Source: an uncultured Planctomycetaceae bacterium (GTDB lineage Bacteria; Planctomycetota; Planctomycetia; Pirellulales; Thermoguttaceae). Taken from it: 64,000 nt of DNA. Under the pieces are notes generated by a model. It ran no database searches. It saw only the letters and a list, made by a program, of their open reading frames with translations, and had not been told where the DNA came from. Position 1 is the first letter of the stretch, and the number at the start of each line of letters is the position of its first letter. The stretch lies in assembly GCA_946408825.1 (NCBI GenBank), contig CAMJTU010000001.1:265284-329283 (forward strand), given 5' to 3'. Below, one piece after another: positions 25,266 through 34,200 of this stretch. The position numbers were made by a program, and so were the translations under genes.

Positions 25266-26153
25266 GTGGTCGTTGCAACGTTTCGTTTCTTGCGGAAAAG
25301 AAACGTTAAGTTATTGGATCGTAAAGCGTTAAAGGATAGACTGCGTTTTATGTTGGCGTTATGCGGAAGGAGCGACCGGCGCGAATTTCTCGCGCTTGCG
25401 AGCGACGTGAGAGAACTATCGGGACGATTTGGCGTCCCTGTTCTGGATCGTCGCGACTTTACCGCAGACCCGATTCTTCGTAACGTCGATTTTTTTCTAC
25501 TGTTACGTTCGTTCCCGAACGAGTTTTGCGTCGCCGACGTGGAGCGTTTTCGACGTCTTTCGCCGCTGGCTCCAATAGTGACGATTGCGGGCGAACTTTG
25601 CGAAGGGGAAGATCGGACGGGGGAGCGTTTTCCGGGAGTTCGTCGATTCTACGCGAGCAAATGGCGGGAACGAGGACGGGACGAGTTCGTTCGTTTTTTT
25701 GACGCAAGCGGCGCGACGGGGCTTTTTGCCGCGTCGCCGTTGGAGTCAGAGGCGGAATTTGACGCGAGGCGCGTGGTTGGCGCGTCGCGGCGGCGCGTCG
25801 CGAACGACGAACGGGCGTTGCTCCTTTCTGACGACGCGACGTTAATCGCGTTACTATCAGACGTTTTCAACGCCCGCGGCGTGGAGACTATCGCACGAAG
25901 TTGGGAACTGTTCGACCCTGTACGGTCAGACGATTTTTGCGCGTCGCGCGTCGTCGTCGACATGAATCGTCCTATTGACGCGCGGCTTATTAGGAAGACG
26001 CGCGAGTTGCGCGCGTGTTTTCCAAGAACAAAGATTGTGGTTTTGACGTTTTCATCCAGCGATTCTGGGGGAGAGCGTTATGATGAAATCCAGTGCATGG
26101 AACGTGTTCGATTTGTCTCTAAACCGTTTTCTATCAAGTCGTTATTAGATTAA
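25266..26153 (+). CDS. Hypothetical protein with receiver-like C-terminal domain
   Basis: I do not recognise a family. The last 115 residues follow a response-regulator receiver layout: ALLLSDD at strand 1, RVVVDMNRP at the phosphoacceptor position, KIVVLTFSS at strand 4 and FVSKPFS carrying the Lys-Pro pair. The N-terminal half (FGVPVLDRRDFTADPILRNV with DFFLLLRSFP) may be a second degenerate receiver. No output domain is seen. The start is uncertain: GTG at 25266 or ATG at 25350 (MLALCGRSDRREF). An AT-rich stretch with TATAAT-like sequences lies upstream (25218-25260). Confidence 0.55.
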   Translation: MVVATFRFLRKRNVKLLDRKALKDRLRFMLALCGRSDRREFLALASDVRELSGRFGVPVLDRRDFTADPILRNVDFFLLLRSFPNEFCVADVERFRRLSPLAPIVTIAGELCEGEDRTGERFPGVRRFYASKWRERGRDEFVRFFDASGATGLFAASPLESEAEFDARRVVGASRRRVANDERALLLSDDATLIALLSDVFNARGVETIARSWELFDPVRSDDFCASRVVVDMNRPIDARLIRKTRELRACFPRTKIVVLTFSSSDSGGERYDEIQCMERVRFVSKPFSIKSLLD

Positions 26154-26271
26154 ATCCGTCGTGTTTCGAAGCGTCTAGAATCGTCTTTTCAAACGTCGAT
26201 AGCGCGGAAGACGTTATGAAAAACTGAAGATCTGATAGCTCGTTTTTTCTTCTTTCCAGAAGCTAATTTAC

Positions 26272-26300
26272 TTGACTTAAATTCAGAAACTCTGTAGAAT
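26272..26300 (+). promoter_or_regulatory. Promoter of the first DUF1559 gene
   Basis: TTGACT (26272-26277), 17-base spacer, TAGAAT (26295-26300), about 105 bases upstream of the start. One of the best promoter matches in the window. Confidence 0.65.
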
Positions 26301-26406
26301 AAAACAGGGTGGTTTGACCGCTTTGATCAACTTTGGTTTGGCGTTTAAAACGCTTCATCCGTGTTTCAATGTTCCTATATTCGTCGTTTTTTAAATGGAG
26401 CTTGTT

Positions 26407-27456
26407 ATGAGTCGGCGTTTTTCGTCCCAAGGAACGAGGAGAGGGTTTACCCTTGTCGAACTTCTCGTCGTCATTGCCATCATCGGCATTCTGATCGGTC
26501 TTCTTCTTCCGGCGGTTCAGGCGGCGCGCGAGGCTGCGCGGCGTATGCAGTGTACAAACAACCTGAAAAACCTTGGTCTTGCCATGCAGAACTATCATGA
26601 CACGTACAAGTGTTTTCCGCCGGGCAACACGTTCTTCAACGCGCAGAACAGCGCGAACCCGCTCACCGGAACCGGTCTCGGATGCGAAGCGGGCGGCGTC
26701 TATCACGGCATGATGGGGTGGCCGGCGTTTATTCTTCCCTATGTCGAAGGCTCCGCGCTCTATGCGACGATTGACTTCACGAAGCGCGCCTATACCAACT
26801 ACTGCGTTAAAAACAATTACGGACACGGCGCCGACAACCCGACGTGCGGCGACGAGGTTAATAAAGAGGCCGGTTCCAACGCTCCCGGCGTCTTTACTTG
26901 TCCGACGACTTCCAATACGATTGCTCCGGAAGGGTCTCAGAAGGATTACGCCGTCAACGGCGGTTCGGAACTCCCGGAACGCACGACGACGAACAATATT
27001 GGAATTCAAGTCGCCGACCCCAACTCCCGTCGCGGACCTTATTTCGGTCTTTTCTGGTGCAACAGCGGTCTGCCGATGGGCGCGATTAAGGACGGAACTT
27101 CGCATACTTTCCTGCTTATGGAACTTTCCAGCGTCACGCTTCCGGGCGCGACTCAAGAGGGTTACGCGGCGAACCCGTTCATGAGCGTTGGTCACTGGAC
27201 CGACGGTTATGGTCTGTTCACGATTTCCGGCTTTGCGAATTTCCCGCCTAACTGCCTGATCTCCAACGAACAGTCCCGCACCCCGCACAGCTTCCATCCC
27301 GGCGGACTTAACGCCGCGATGGCGGATTGCTCCGTGCATTTCGTCAGCGATACGTGCGATCAAAACGTTTATTACGCGACCTTTACCCGTGCGAGCGCGA
27401 ACAAGCCGGCAGGACAGGGCGGCGCGAACGCCGGCGGCGGCGAGGCGCTCTTCTGA
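26407..27456 (+). CDS. DUF1559 (type II pseudopilin-like) protein, copy A
   Basis: Planctomycete-type pseudopilin of unknown role. The 349-residue protein has the prepilin leader ending RRG before [20 protein letters not shown], so cleavage after the Gly is expected, and the signature [12 protein letters not shown]. The C-terminal H-x9-DG motif is altered: [11 protein letters not shown] is followed by C instead of G. The ATG at 26407 is preferred because GGAG (26397-26400) lies six bases upstream; the in-frame ATG at 26395 overlaps that site. Closely related to the gene at 29838, including identical DNA stretches. Confidence 0.93.
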   Translation: MSRRFSSQGTRRGFTLVELLVVIAIIGILIGLLLPAVQAAREAARRMQCTNNLKNLGLAMQNYHDTYKCFPPGNTFFNAQNSANPLTGTGLGCEAGGVYHGMMGWPAFILPYVEGSALYATIDFTKRAYTNYCVKNNYGHGADNPTCGDEVNKEAGSNAPGVFTCPTTSNTIAPEGSQKDYAVNGGSELPERTTTNNIGIQVADPNSRRGPYFGLFWCNSGLPMGAIKDGTSHTFLLMELSSVTLPGATQEGYAANPFMSVGHWTDGYGLFTISGFANFPPNCLISNEQSRTPHSFHPGGLNAAMADCSVHFVSDTCDQNVYYATFTRASANKPAGQGGANAGGGEALF

Positions 27457-27497
27457 GCGATAACCGCGGCTGATTCCAGCCGATTAGCGTTAAACTT

Positions 27498-27537
27498 GGG
27501 ACGTCGGACATGTTGATTTCGACGTCCCTTTCTTTTT
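27498..27537 (+). terminator. Terminator after DUF1559 copy A
   Basis: GGGACGTC (27498-27505) pairs with GACGTCCC (27521-27528), followed by TTTCTTTTT (27529-27537). Confidence 0.75.
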
Positions 27538-27657
27538 AGGGATACGGGATCTGACAGGGACGTCTTTTAATTTATTGTTTCCGTTGATATACGCGTAGCA
27601 TGTCAGATCGGAACCGTAAGGCGACTCTAGGCGCGAGGCGTCGGGACGCTCTGTAAC

Positions 27658-27686
27658 TTGAACTTTACGCCGCTTTGCGTTAAACT
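27658..27686 (+). promoter_or_regulatory. Candidate promoter of the FGE-like/phosphodiesterase gene
   Basis: TTGAAC (27658-27663), 17-base spacer, TAAACT (27681-27686), 85 bases upstream of the start codon. Confidence 0.5.
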
Positions 27687-27770
27687 AGAGACGTCGCGAC
27701 CACAAAACGTCGCGGCGTGGATTTTTATTCTTGGGCGGTCGACGCGCCCGCGACGATTATGGAGCTTTCG

Positions 27771-29489
27771 ATGAAGAAACGAGTCGCATATAAGAAAGAA
27801 TCGGCGTTCTGCGCGATTGGTCTTGCATTCTTGGTTCTTAACGTAATTGCGCCATTGGCGCATGGGTGGGAGTTAGTTCTTCCGCAATGGCAGGATTCGA
27901 GCGAGCGTAAGGCAGGGACCCGGCAGACGATTAAGATCGGAGAAGAGAATTACGGGTTTGTGTGGATTCCCGCTGGAGAATTTGACATGGGAAGTCCGGA
28001 ATCGGAAGTTCTGCGTCTCTCCGGCGAAAAACAAATCCACGTGAAACTGACGCGAGGGTTCTGGGCGTTAGAGACCGAAGTGACGCAGGCGCTCTATCAG
28101 GAGGTAACCGGGAGAAACCCAAGTTATAACAACAATCCGGCGCTCCCCGTCGAATGCGTGACCTATAACGACGTCGTAAGCTTCTGCGAGGAACTTACGA
28201 AGCGTCTTCCCGCAGGACTGACGGCGGATCTTCCGACAGAGGCGGAATGGGAATACGCATGTCGCGCCGGTTCGAAGACGACGTATAACTGGGGCGATAA
28301 GTCCGACCCAAATAGGGCGAACGTGGGCGAAAGTAAAAAAGGCGGCCTTACGCCGCCGGCGAGCTACCCTGCAAACGCTTGGGGACTCTACGACATGCAC
28401 GGGAACGTCTCTGAATGGGTTAAGGATTGGCGCGCCGAAAGTTACGTCGACGAGTACGGTTCTGAAACGGTCGTCGATCCCAAAGGGCCGAAAGAGGGCG
28501 TGGATCGCGTGACTCGCGGCGGCAGTTGGGGCGTTTACGCGCTCGTCTGTCGCTCCGCCTACCGCTACTGGCGCGTCCCGGAAGACAGCGAAAACGACCT
28601 TGGCGCTCGAATCGTTCTGCGTCCACAGTCTGCGGAGAGTCCGACGGGAATTTCTCATGTCATTTTTATCGGCGTCGACGGCGGCGGAACGTTCTTTAGA
28701 GACGCCGATACGCCAAATCTCGATAAAATTTTCGCAGACGGCGCCGTGACCTATTCTTGTTTGTGCGAAAATCCGACGATTAGCGCCGAAAACTGGGGGG
28801 CGATGCTCCACGGGGTCAAGCGCGAAATTCACGGACTCACGAACGGACTCGCTTATTCTACGCCCTATCCCGACGACAGTCCGTATCCGTCGGTTTTTCG
28901 CGTGATCCGCGAGAATATGCCCGGCGCGAAACTGGCGTCGATCTGCAGCTGGAATCCCATTAATATCGGCGTTATCGAGAATGGAATCGGCGTTTTTAAA
29001 GACAAGGTTCCCGACGACGACGCGGGGGTGACGGAAAAGGTCTGCGAGTATCTCGAAAAGAACCAGCCGACGCTGCTTTACGTTCACTACAACGAAGTTG
29101 ACGGAGCGGGGCATGGACAAGGTTTCGGCGGCAAAGAGCACCTTGCGAAACTCCATGCGACCGACGGGTATATCCAAAAGATATATGAAGCCGCGAAGAA
29201 AAACGGCATGCTTGACTCGACGCTCTTTATCGTTACGGCGGATCACGGAGGTCACGGCACGATGCACGGCGGATGGACCGACGAGGAAAAATACGTCATG
29301 TTCGCCGCGACGGGACCAAGTCTCGAAAAGGGCGAAATCGGCGAGATGGAGAATCGCGACATGGCGGCTGTCGTCCTCTATGCGCTTGGACTCGGCGACA
29401 AACAGCCCGAAACGTGGACTTCGCGCGTTCCCTCCGGACTCTTTAAAGGCGTCGAAGCGAAAGAACGTCCTGTCGTCAGCGTCAAGTAA
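27771..29489 (+). CDS. Secreted fusion: FGE/SUMF1-like domain plus type I phosphodiesterase domain
   Basis: The 572-residue protein has a signal peptide (residues 1-32) and two enzymes in line. Residues about 60-285 are a formylglycine-generating-enzyme/SUMF1-like fold (GFVWIPAGEFDMGS, TEAEWEYACRAGS, GLYDMHGNVSEWVKDW, TRGGSW, CRSAYRYWR). Only one of the two FGE redox cysteines is present (C260), so true FGE activity is doubtful. Residues about 295-555 are an alkaline-phosphatase-superfamily phosphodiesterase: D303, a Thr/Ser nucleophile in NPTISAENW (335-341), D444/H448 and D491/H492 with H499 as metal ligands. GGAG (27761-27764) fixes the ATG at 27771. Flanked by two DUF1559 genes. Confidence 0.85.
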   Translation: MKKRVAYKKESAFCAIGLAFLVLNVIAPLAHGWELVLPQWQDSSERKAGTRQTIKIGEENYGFVWIPAGEFDMGSPESEVLRLSGEKQIHVKLTRGFWALETEVTQALYQEVTGRNPSYNNNPALPVECVTYNDVVSFCEELTKRLPAGLTADLPTEAEWEYACRAGSKTTYNWGDKSDPNRANVGESKKGGLTPPASYPANAWGLYDMHGNVSEWVKDWRAESYVDEYGSETVVDPKGPKEGVDRVTRGGSWGVYALVCRSAYRYWRVPEDSENDLGARIVLRPQSAESPTGISHVIFIGVDGGGTFFRDADTPNLDKIFADGAVTYSCLCENPTISAENWGAMLHGVKREIHGLTNGLAYSTPYPDDSPYPSVFRVIRENMPGAKLASICSWNPINIGVIENGIGVFKDKVPDDDAGVTEKVCEYLEKNQPTLLYVHYNEVDGAGHGQGFGGKEHLAKLHATDGYIQKIYEAAKKNGMLDSTLFIVTADHGGHGTMHGGWTDEEKYVMFAATGPSLEKGEIGEMENRDMAAVVLYALGLGDKQPETWTSRVPSGLFKGVEAKERPVVSVK

Positions 29490-29599
29490 TTTTTGTGGAC
29501 GCCTTGAACACGCGCCGGCGCCGATCTAAAAGGACGGCGCCGACGAGCGCTTCTAATTTTTCTGGCTAGTTTGAATTTGTGTTTTAGCTTCTAAATCTT

Positions 29600-29632
29600 G
29601 GACGCCGGGCTATTCGCTAGGCGTCCTTTTTT
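29600..29632 (+). terminator. Terminator after the FGE-like/phosphodiesterase gene
   Basis: GGACGCC (29600-29606) pairs with GGCGTCC (29620-29626), followed by six T residues. A second self-complementary GC-rich stretch lies at 29509-29541. Confidence 0.8.
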
Positions 29633-29729
29633 CATAATCGCTCGTTTCTGAGGCCCACAATCGTCTCTCATTCAACCGTTATTGGTTTATCTATATTTCT
29701 ATATTTTCGATGTTTTCATTCAATTTTTC

Positions 29730-29758
29730 TTGACCCCGATTCGAAAAGATTATACAAT
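29730..29758 (+). promoter_or_regulatory. Promoter of DUF1559 copy B
   Basis: TTGACC (29730-29735), 17-base spacer, TACAAT (29753-29758), 79 bases upstream of the start. Confidence 0.65.
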
Positions 29759-29837
29759 CCGATCACAGCGCTTATGAAATTTCTTCAATTGTGGACTTAA
29801 CGGCAAACCAAACCCTTTTCAGTACGGAGTATTCGTT

Positions 29838-30881
29838 ATGAGAAATTCTTTCTGTCTTACGAGGCGGGACAGGGGCTTTACGCTCGTTGAACTCCTCGTC
29901 GTTATCGCCATTATCGGTATTCTGATCGGTCTTCTCCTTCCGGCGGTGCAGGCGGCTCGCGAGGCTGCGCGACGTATGCAATGCACCAACAACATGAAAA
30001 ACCTTGCTCTTGCCATGCAGAACTATCATGACACGTACAAGTGTTTTCCGCCGGGATGCACGTTCTTTGACGCGTCCAACAGCGCGACGCCCCTCACCGG
30101 TTCGGGCAAAAGTTGCGAAGCGGGCGGCGTTTATCACGGCATGATGGGCTGGCCGGCCTTCATTCTTCCTTATGTCGAGGCGACCGCGCTCTATTCGCAG
30201 ACGGATTTCACGAAGCGCGCCTACACGAACTACTGCGTCCATACCAACGGTTACGGGCACAGCACAGGTAGCCCGACCTGCGGCGACGAAGTGAACAAAG
30301 AAGTTGGTTCAAGCGCCCCTGACGTCTTCATTTGCCCGACGACGGCCAATACGATCGCGCCGAAGGGTTCTCAGAAAGACTACTGCGCGAACGCCGCCGC
30401 CGACCTTCCGGAACGTACGAGTCACCTTAACGCCACGAACGGCAATATGTTCCGCGCTCGACATCTTGGGCTGTTTTGGGCGAACAGCGGCATGACCATG
30501 GCGGGTATTAAGGACGGCACGTCGCATACGTTCTTGCTCTTGGAACTTTCGAGCGTCACGCTCCCGGGCGCCAATAAGGAAAGTTATGCCGGAAACCCGT
30601 TCATCAGCGTCGGTCACTGGTCTGACGGCTTCGGAATGGCTTACATCCACGGCAACGAATTCTATTATCCGAACTATCTAACGGCCAACGAAGACACGCG
30701 CGCGCCGCGTAGTCTCCATCCGGGCGGTTTGAACGCCGTTATGGCGGACGCGTCCGTCCACTTTGTGAGCGAAACTTGCGATACGAACGTTTACGGCGCG
30801 ACCTTCACGCGCGCCAACGCCACGTATCCCGCCGGCACTCACACTGGCAATAAGGCGGGCGGCGGCGAGGCGCTCTTCTGA
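29838..30881 (+). CDS. DUF1559 (type II pseudopilin-like) protein, copy B
   Basis: A 347-residue paralogue of the gene at 26407, with the same layout: RDRG before [34 protein letters not shown], then [13 protein letters not shown] and [19 protein letters not shown] in both. The C-terminal H-x9-DG motif is again altered (HPGGLNAVMAD then A). GGAG (29826-29829) precedes the ATG. The protein ends KAGGGEALF, nearly the same as copy A. Probably exported and processed by a prepilin peptidase; function unknown. Confidence 0.93.
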   Translation: MRNSFCLTRRDRGFTLVELLVVIAIIGILIGLLLPAVQAAREAARRMQCTNNMKNLALAMQNYHDTYKCFPPGCTFFDASNSATPLTGSGKSCEAGGVYHGMMGWPAFILPYVEATALYSQTDFTKRAYTNYCVHTNGYGHSTGSPTCGDEVNKEVGSSAPDVFICPTTANTIAPKGSQKDYCANAAADLPERTSHLNATNGNMFRARHLGLFWANSGMTMAGIKDGTSHTFLLLELSSVTLPGANKESYAGNPFISVGHWSDGFGMAYIHGNEFYYPNYLTANEDTRAPRSLHPGGLNAVMADASVHFVSETCDTNVYGATFTRANATYPAGTHTGNKAGGGEALF

Positions 30882-30921
30882 TTTGACCTCGGCAATTGTC
30901 GTCAGTTTTTGAAATTCGACG

Positions 30922-30960
30922 CGGGACGGCGGTTTTTTTCGCTCGTCCCGTTGTTGTTTT
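30922..30960 (+). terminator. Terminator after DUF1559 copy B
   Basis: CGGGACG (30922-30928) pairs with CGTCCCG (30944-30950), with extra inner GCG/CGC pairs, and is followed by TTGTTGTTTT. Confidence 0.65.
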
Positions 30961-31065
30961 CCGCGATCATCAAATCGTTTTTTGATCGTCTCGTTTAACC
31001 GCCGCGATTTTTCTTCTTAACAGCGTCGTCGTCGACTTTTTTTGCGTTAAACAGCGGCGGAGTCG

Positions 31066-31094
31066 TTGAATCTCGACCCGACGTCGTGTAAGAT
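31066..31094 (+). promoter_or_regulatory. Candidate promoter of the GH106-like gene
   Basis: TTGAAT (31066-31071), 17-base spacer, TAAGAT (31089-31094), 115 bases upstream of the chosen start. Confidence 0.5.
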
Positions 31095-31208
31095 AAAGCG
31101 TCGTCCGACGTTTGGTTCTTCTTCGCGACGTTTTGCTTGCGTGTCGACGAACTAGACGACGATTTACCGCTTTACCCCTACGACGCCGTTTTTTATCGGA
31201 AACGAATT

Positions 31209-34200
31209 ATGAGCGCTCAGTCCGTTAAAGTTCGCGCCTTTCTTTGGAGCGCGTTTCTCTTTTTGTTCTTCCTTTCTTCGCCGATGACCGCGACGGCGCA
31301 GGAAAGCCCCGTCTCTTTCCCGGAGCGGCCCGAACCGGGGTTGCGCGAGGGGTTTGCGAATCCGCCTTCAGGTTATGGCGAGGTTCCCTTCTGGTGGTGG
31401 ACGGGCGAAGAGCTCGACGTCGAGCGACTGAACTGGCAGCTCGACGAGCTTAAGAAAAAGGGGATTTCCGGGGTTCAGGTGAATTACGCGCACCAAGACG
31501 TGAGGAACGAAGTTCAGCCGAACTGGCTGACCTTTCCGAACGAGCCGGAAGTTTTTACCGACGAATGGTTTGCCATCTTTAATCGGGTTCGCATGCATTG
31601 CCGCGAACTCGGGATGGGAATCGGGGTTAGCGGGTATACGCTCGACTGGCAGAATTCGCCGGGCAATCTCTTTGATCGTCTAATTTACAGCGATAAAGAA
31701 CTCCAAAGTCGGACGATTTACGTCGCGCGGCGTCTAGACGTGAAGAAGGGCGAAAAGTTTTCCGTCGTCGTTGAACGCGCGCCCGAACTTCTTGACGAAT
31801 CGCAGAGCGACGATCTTATCGGGATCGCGGCGTATCGCGTCGGCGATTTCAACGACGTTCGTTTTCTCGGCGCGGACGCCAAGGCGCTCGCGTCTTCCTC
31901 CGACGTCGCTGAAAACGACTCTCAGGTTTGGGTTTACCGCGCGAAACGCGTTCCTCACACGCTCAATCCGCTTCATCCGGACTGCGGAAAGCGTGTTGTC
32001 GAGCGTTTTTTCCAGCCGTTTGAGGATCGCGTCGTTAAAGGAACCGACGAAACGTCGACTCTCGGGCTGGAATACTTCTTCCAAGACGAGTTGCAACTTG
32101 GCACGGGCGAATTAGTTTGGAACGACGATCTTCCGCAAGAATTTGAAACGCGAAAAGGGTATCCCCTTTGGAAGGCGTTACCCGCGATGTTAGACGCCGA
32201 CAGCGGCGATCTCACTGAAAAATATCGGCTCGATTTCATGGACGTTCGCGTTCGGCTCGCCGAAGAGCGTTATTTCATTCCGATTTTCAACTGGAACGCG
32301 CGGCGCGGGCGTATTTACGCGTGCGATCCGGGAAGTCGCGGGCGGAACCCGAGCGAATTTTGCGATTATTTCAGCGCGATCCGTTGGTACACCGCGCCGG
32401 GACACGACACTCCCGGCGGTCACGCCGACTTCATTAAGAACAAGGTTTCGTCTTCTATCGCGCACTTTTACAACCGTCCCCGAGTTTGGCTTGAGGGATA
32501 TCACAGTTTCGGCTGGGGCGCGACTCCCGAGCGACTTCTGTTTGCCACGAACGAGAATTTCCTCTTTGGCGCGAACCTCCTTAACCTTCACGGACTCTAT
32601 TACACGACCTACGGAGGTTATTGGGAATGGGCTCCGCCGTGTTATCATTTTCGCCAGCCGTACTGGGAAACGTTCGGATCGTTCCTGAAGTATTTTGAAC
32701 GGCTCTCCTTCGCGCTCACGCGCGGGGTCGAGCAGCCGGAGTTCGTCGTACTCTATCCGGTTTCGGCGTATCAGTCGCGTCTTGGCGGGGCGCGCGCCTG
32801 CGACGTCGCGTTTAACGCGGCGCAACGGATCTTCCAGGCGGGGCACGACGTCCTCTTCATCGACGACGATTCCGTCGCGCGCGCCGAGATCGTCGACGGA
32901 CGTCTTTCGGTCGCGGGCGCGAGCCATCGCGTTTTCGTTCTTCCGTCGATTCGCGGAATTCGACAGAAGACGCTTCAAAAGGCTTATGAACTCTATAAAT
33001 CGGGGGGCGTCGTGATTGTTCTCGACGCGTTGCCGGAAGCGACGGACGGAGACGGACGTCGCGACGAAACGCTCAAACGCGTTATAGACGAAATGTTTGC
33101 CGGAGGAGGGAAACCTGAATCGCTCGTTCGCAACGACTTCGGCGGCGCCGCCGCGTTCTTCTCGACGCGACCGAGCGACGGCGTCAACGCCGACGTCGGC
33201 GACAAGACCGGTTCGAAGGGCGCCGTTTCGAAACTGCGCCGTTATCCCGGCGGTTTCGAAGGACATTGGGTTTGGTCGCCAAATTTAGAGCGCGACGTTC
33301 GCTTCAAATGGGTTGCGACGGGACTTTCCGACGAGTCTAAGGAGTTCGACGCGCTCTTCTTCTGCGACAACGCGGGCTCTGCGTACGTCAACGGGCGCGC
33401 GATATGCGCGGGCGCTGACTATAGCTCCGGATGGCGCGGGAAGATCGCGCTGCGCAACGGCGACGTCGTCGTACTCGACGGTCACGACGACGACCAGCCA
33501 CGCCGCGGTTCCGCCGGACTTTTCTTCGCGCTTGTCGCGGACGGCAAGACGGTCGCGACGGCTGAGGACTTCCGCTGCGAACCGGGGCGCTCCGACGACG
33601 CGTGGCGAAAGACTCGCGACGGCGTCGACAAACTCGCCGCGGTCGACGTCGGAAACGTTCACGTTCTGCATCGCACCGGCGTGAATTCGGAACTAGGGGG
33701 CGCCGCTCCGGCTCCTTCCGGCGACGATCAACTCATGTGGACGCGCTTTGACGCGTTCCTGAAGGAATTTCCGCTTGACGCGTTCGACGCGGAGACGGGC
33801 GCGCCGTGCTCGGTTATGAAACGCGCGACGCCCGAAGCGGACGTTTTCTTCGTCATGAAAGGTAAGAAAAACGCGGCGCTGACGTTCCGCGCGGCGGGAC
33901 GCGCCGAACTTTACAACGCGTGGGACGGAACGAGCCGCGAGATCGGCGCGACGATTAACGATTCCGAAAACGGTCAAACGACGACGATTCGTTGGCCTTA
34001 CGCCGAAGATCAGGCGGGATTGGTCGTTTTCTGGCGCGATGAAAAGCCGAGTCGTCCTCTTGAACCGTCGCCGACGACGTCGAAATCCGCTTTTAAACTT
34101 CCGCTCGACGGCGAATGGCGTTTTAAGCTCATGCCGACGCTCGACAACCGTTGGGGCGATTTCCGACTTCCGGCGCGTCAAGACTTGATTGGCGCCGAAG

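Noticed and set aside
27771..28660. Classical formylglycine-generating enzyme
   Set aside because: Only one of the two active-site cysteines is present (C260), so I call it FGE-like only.
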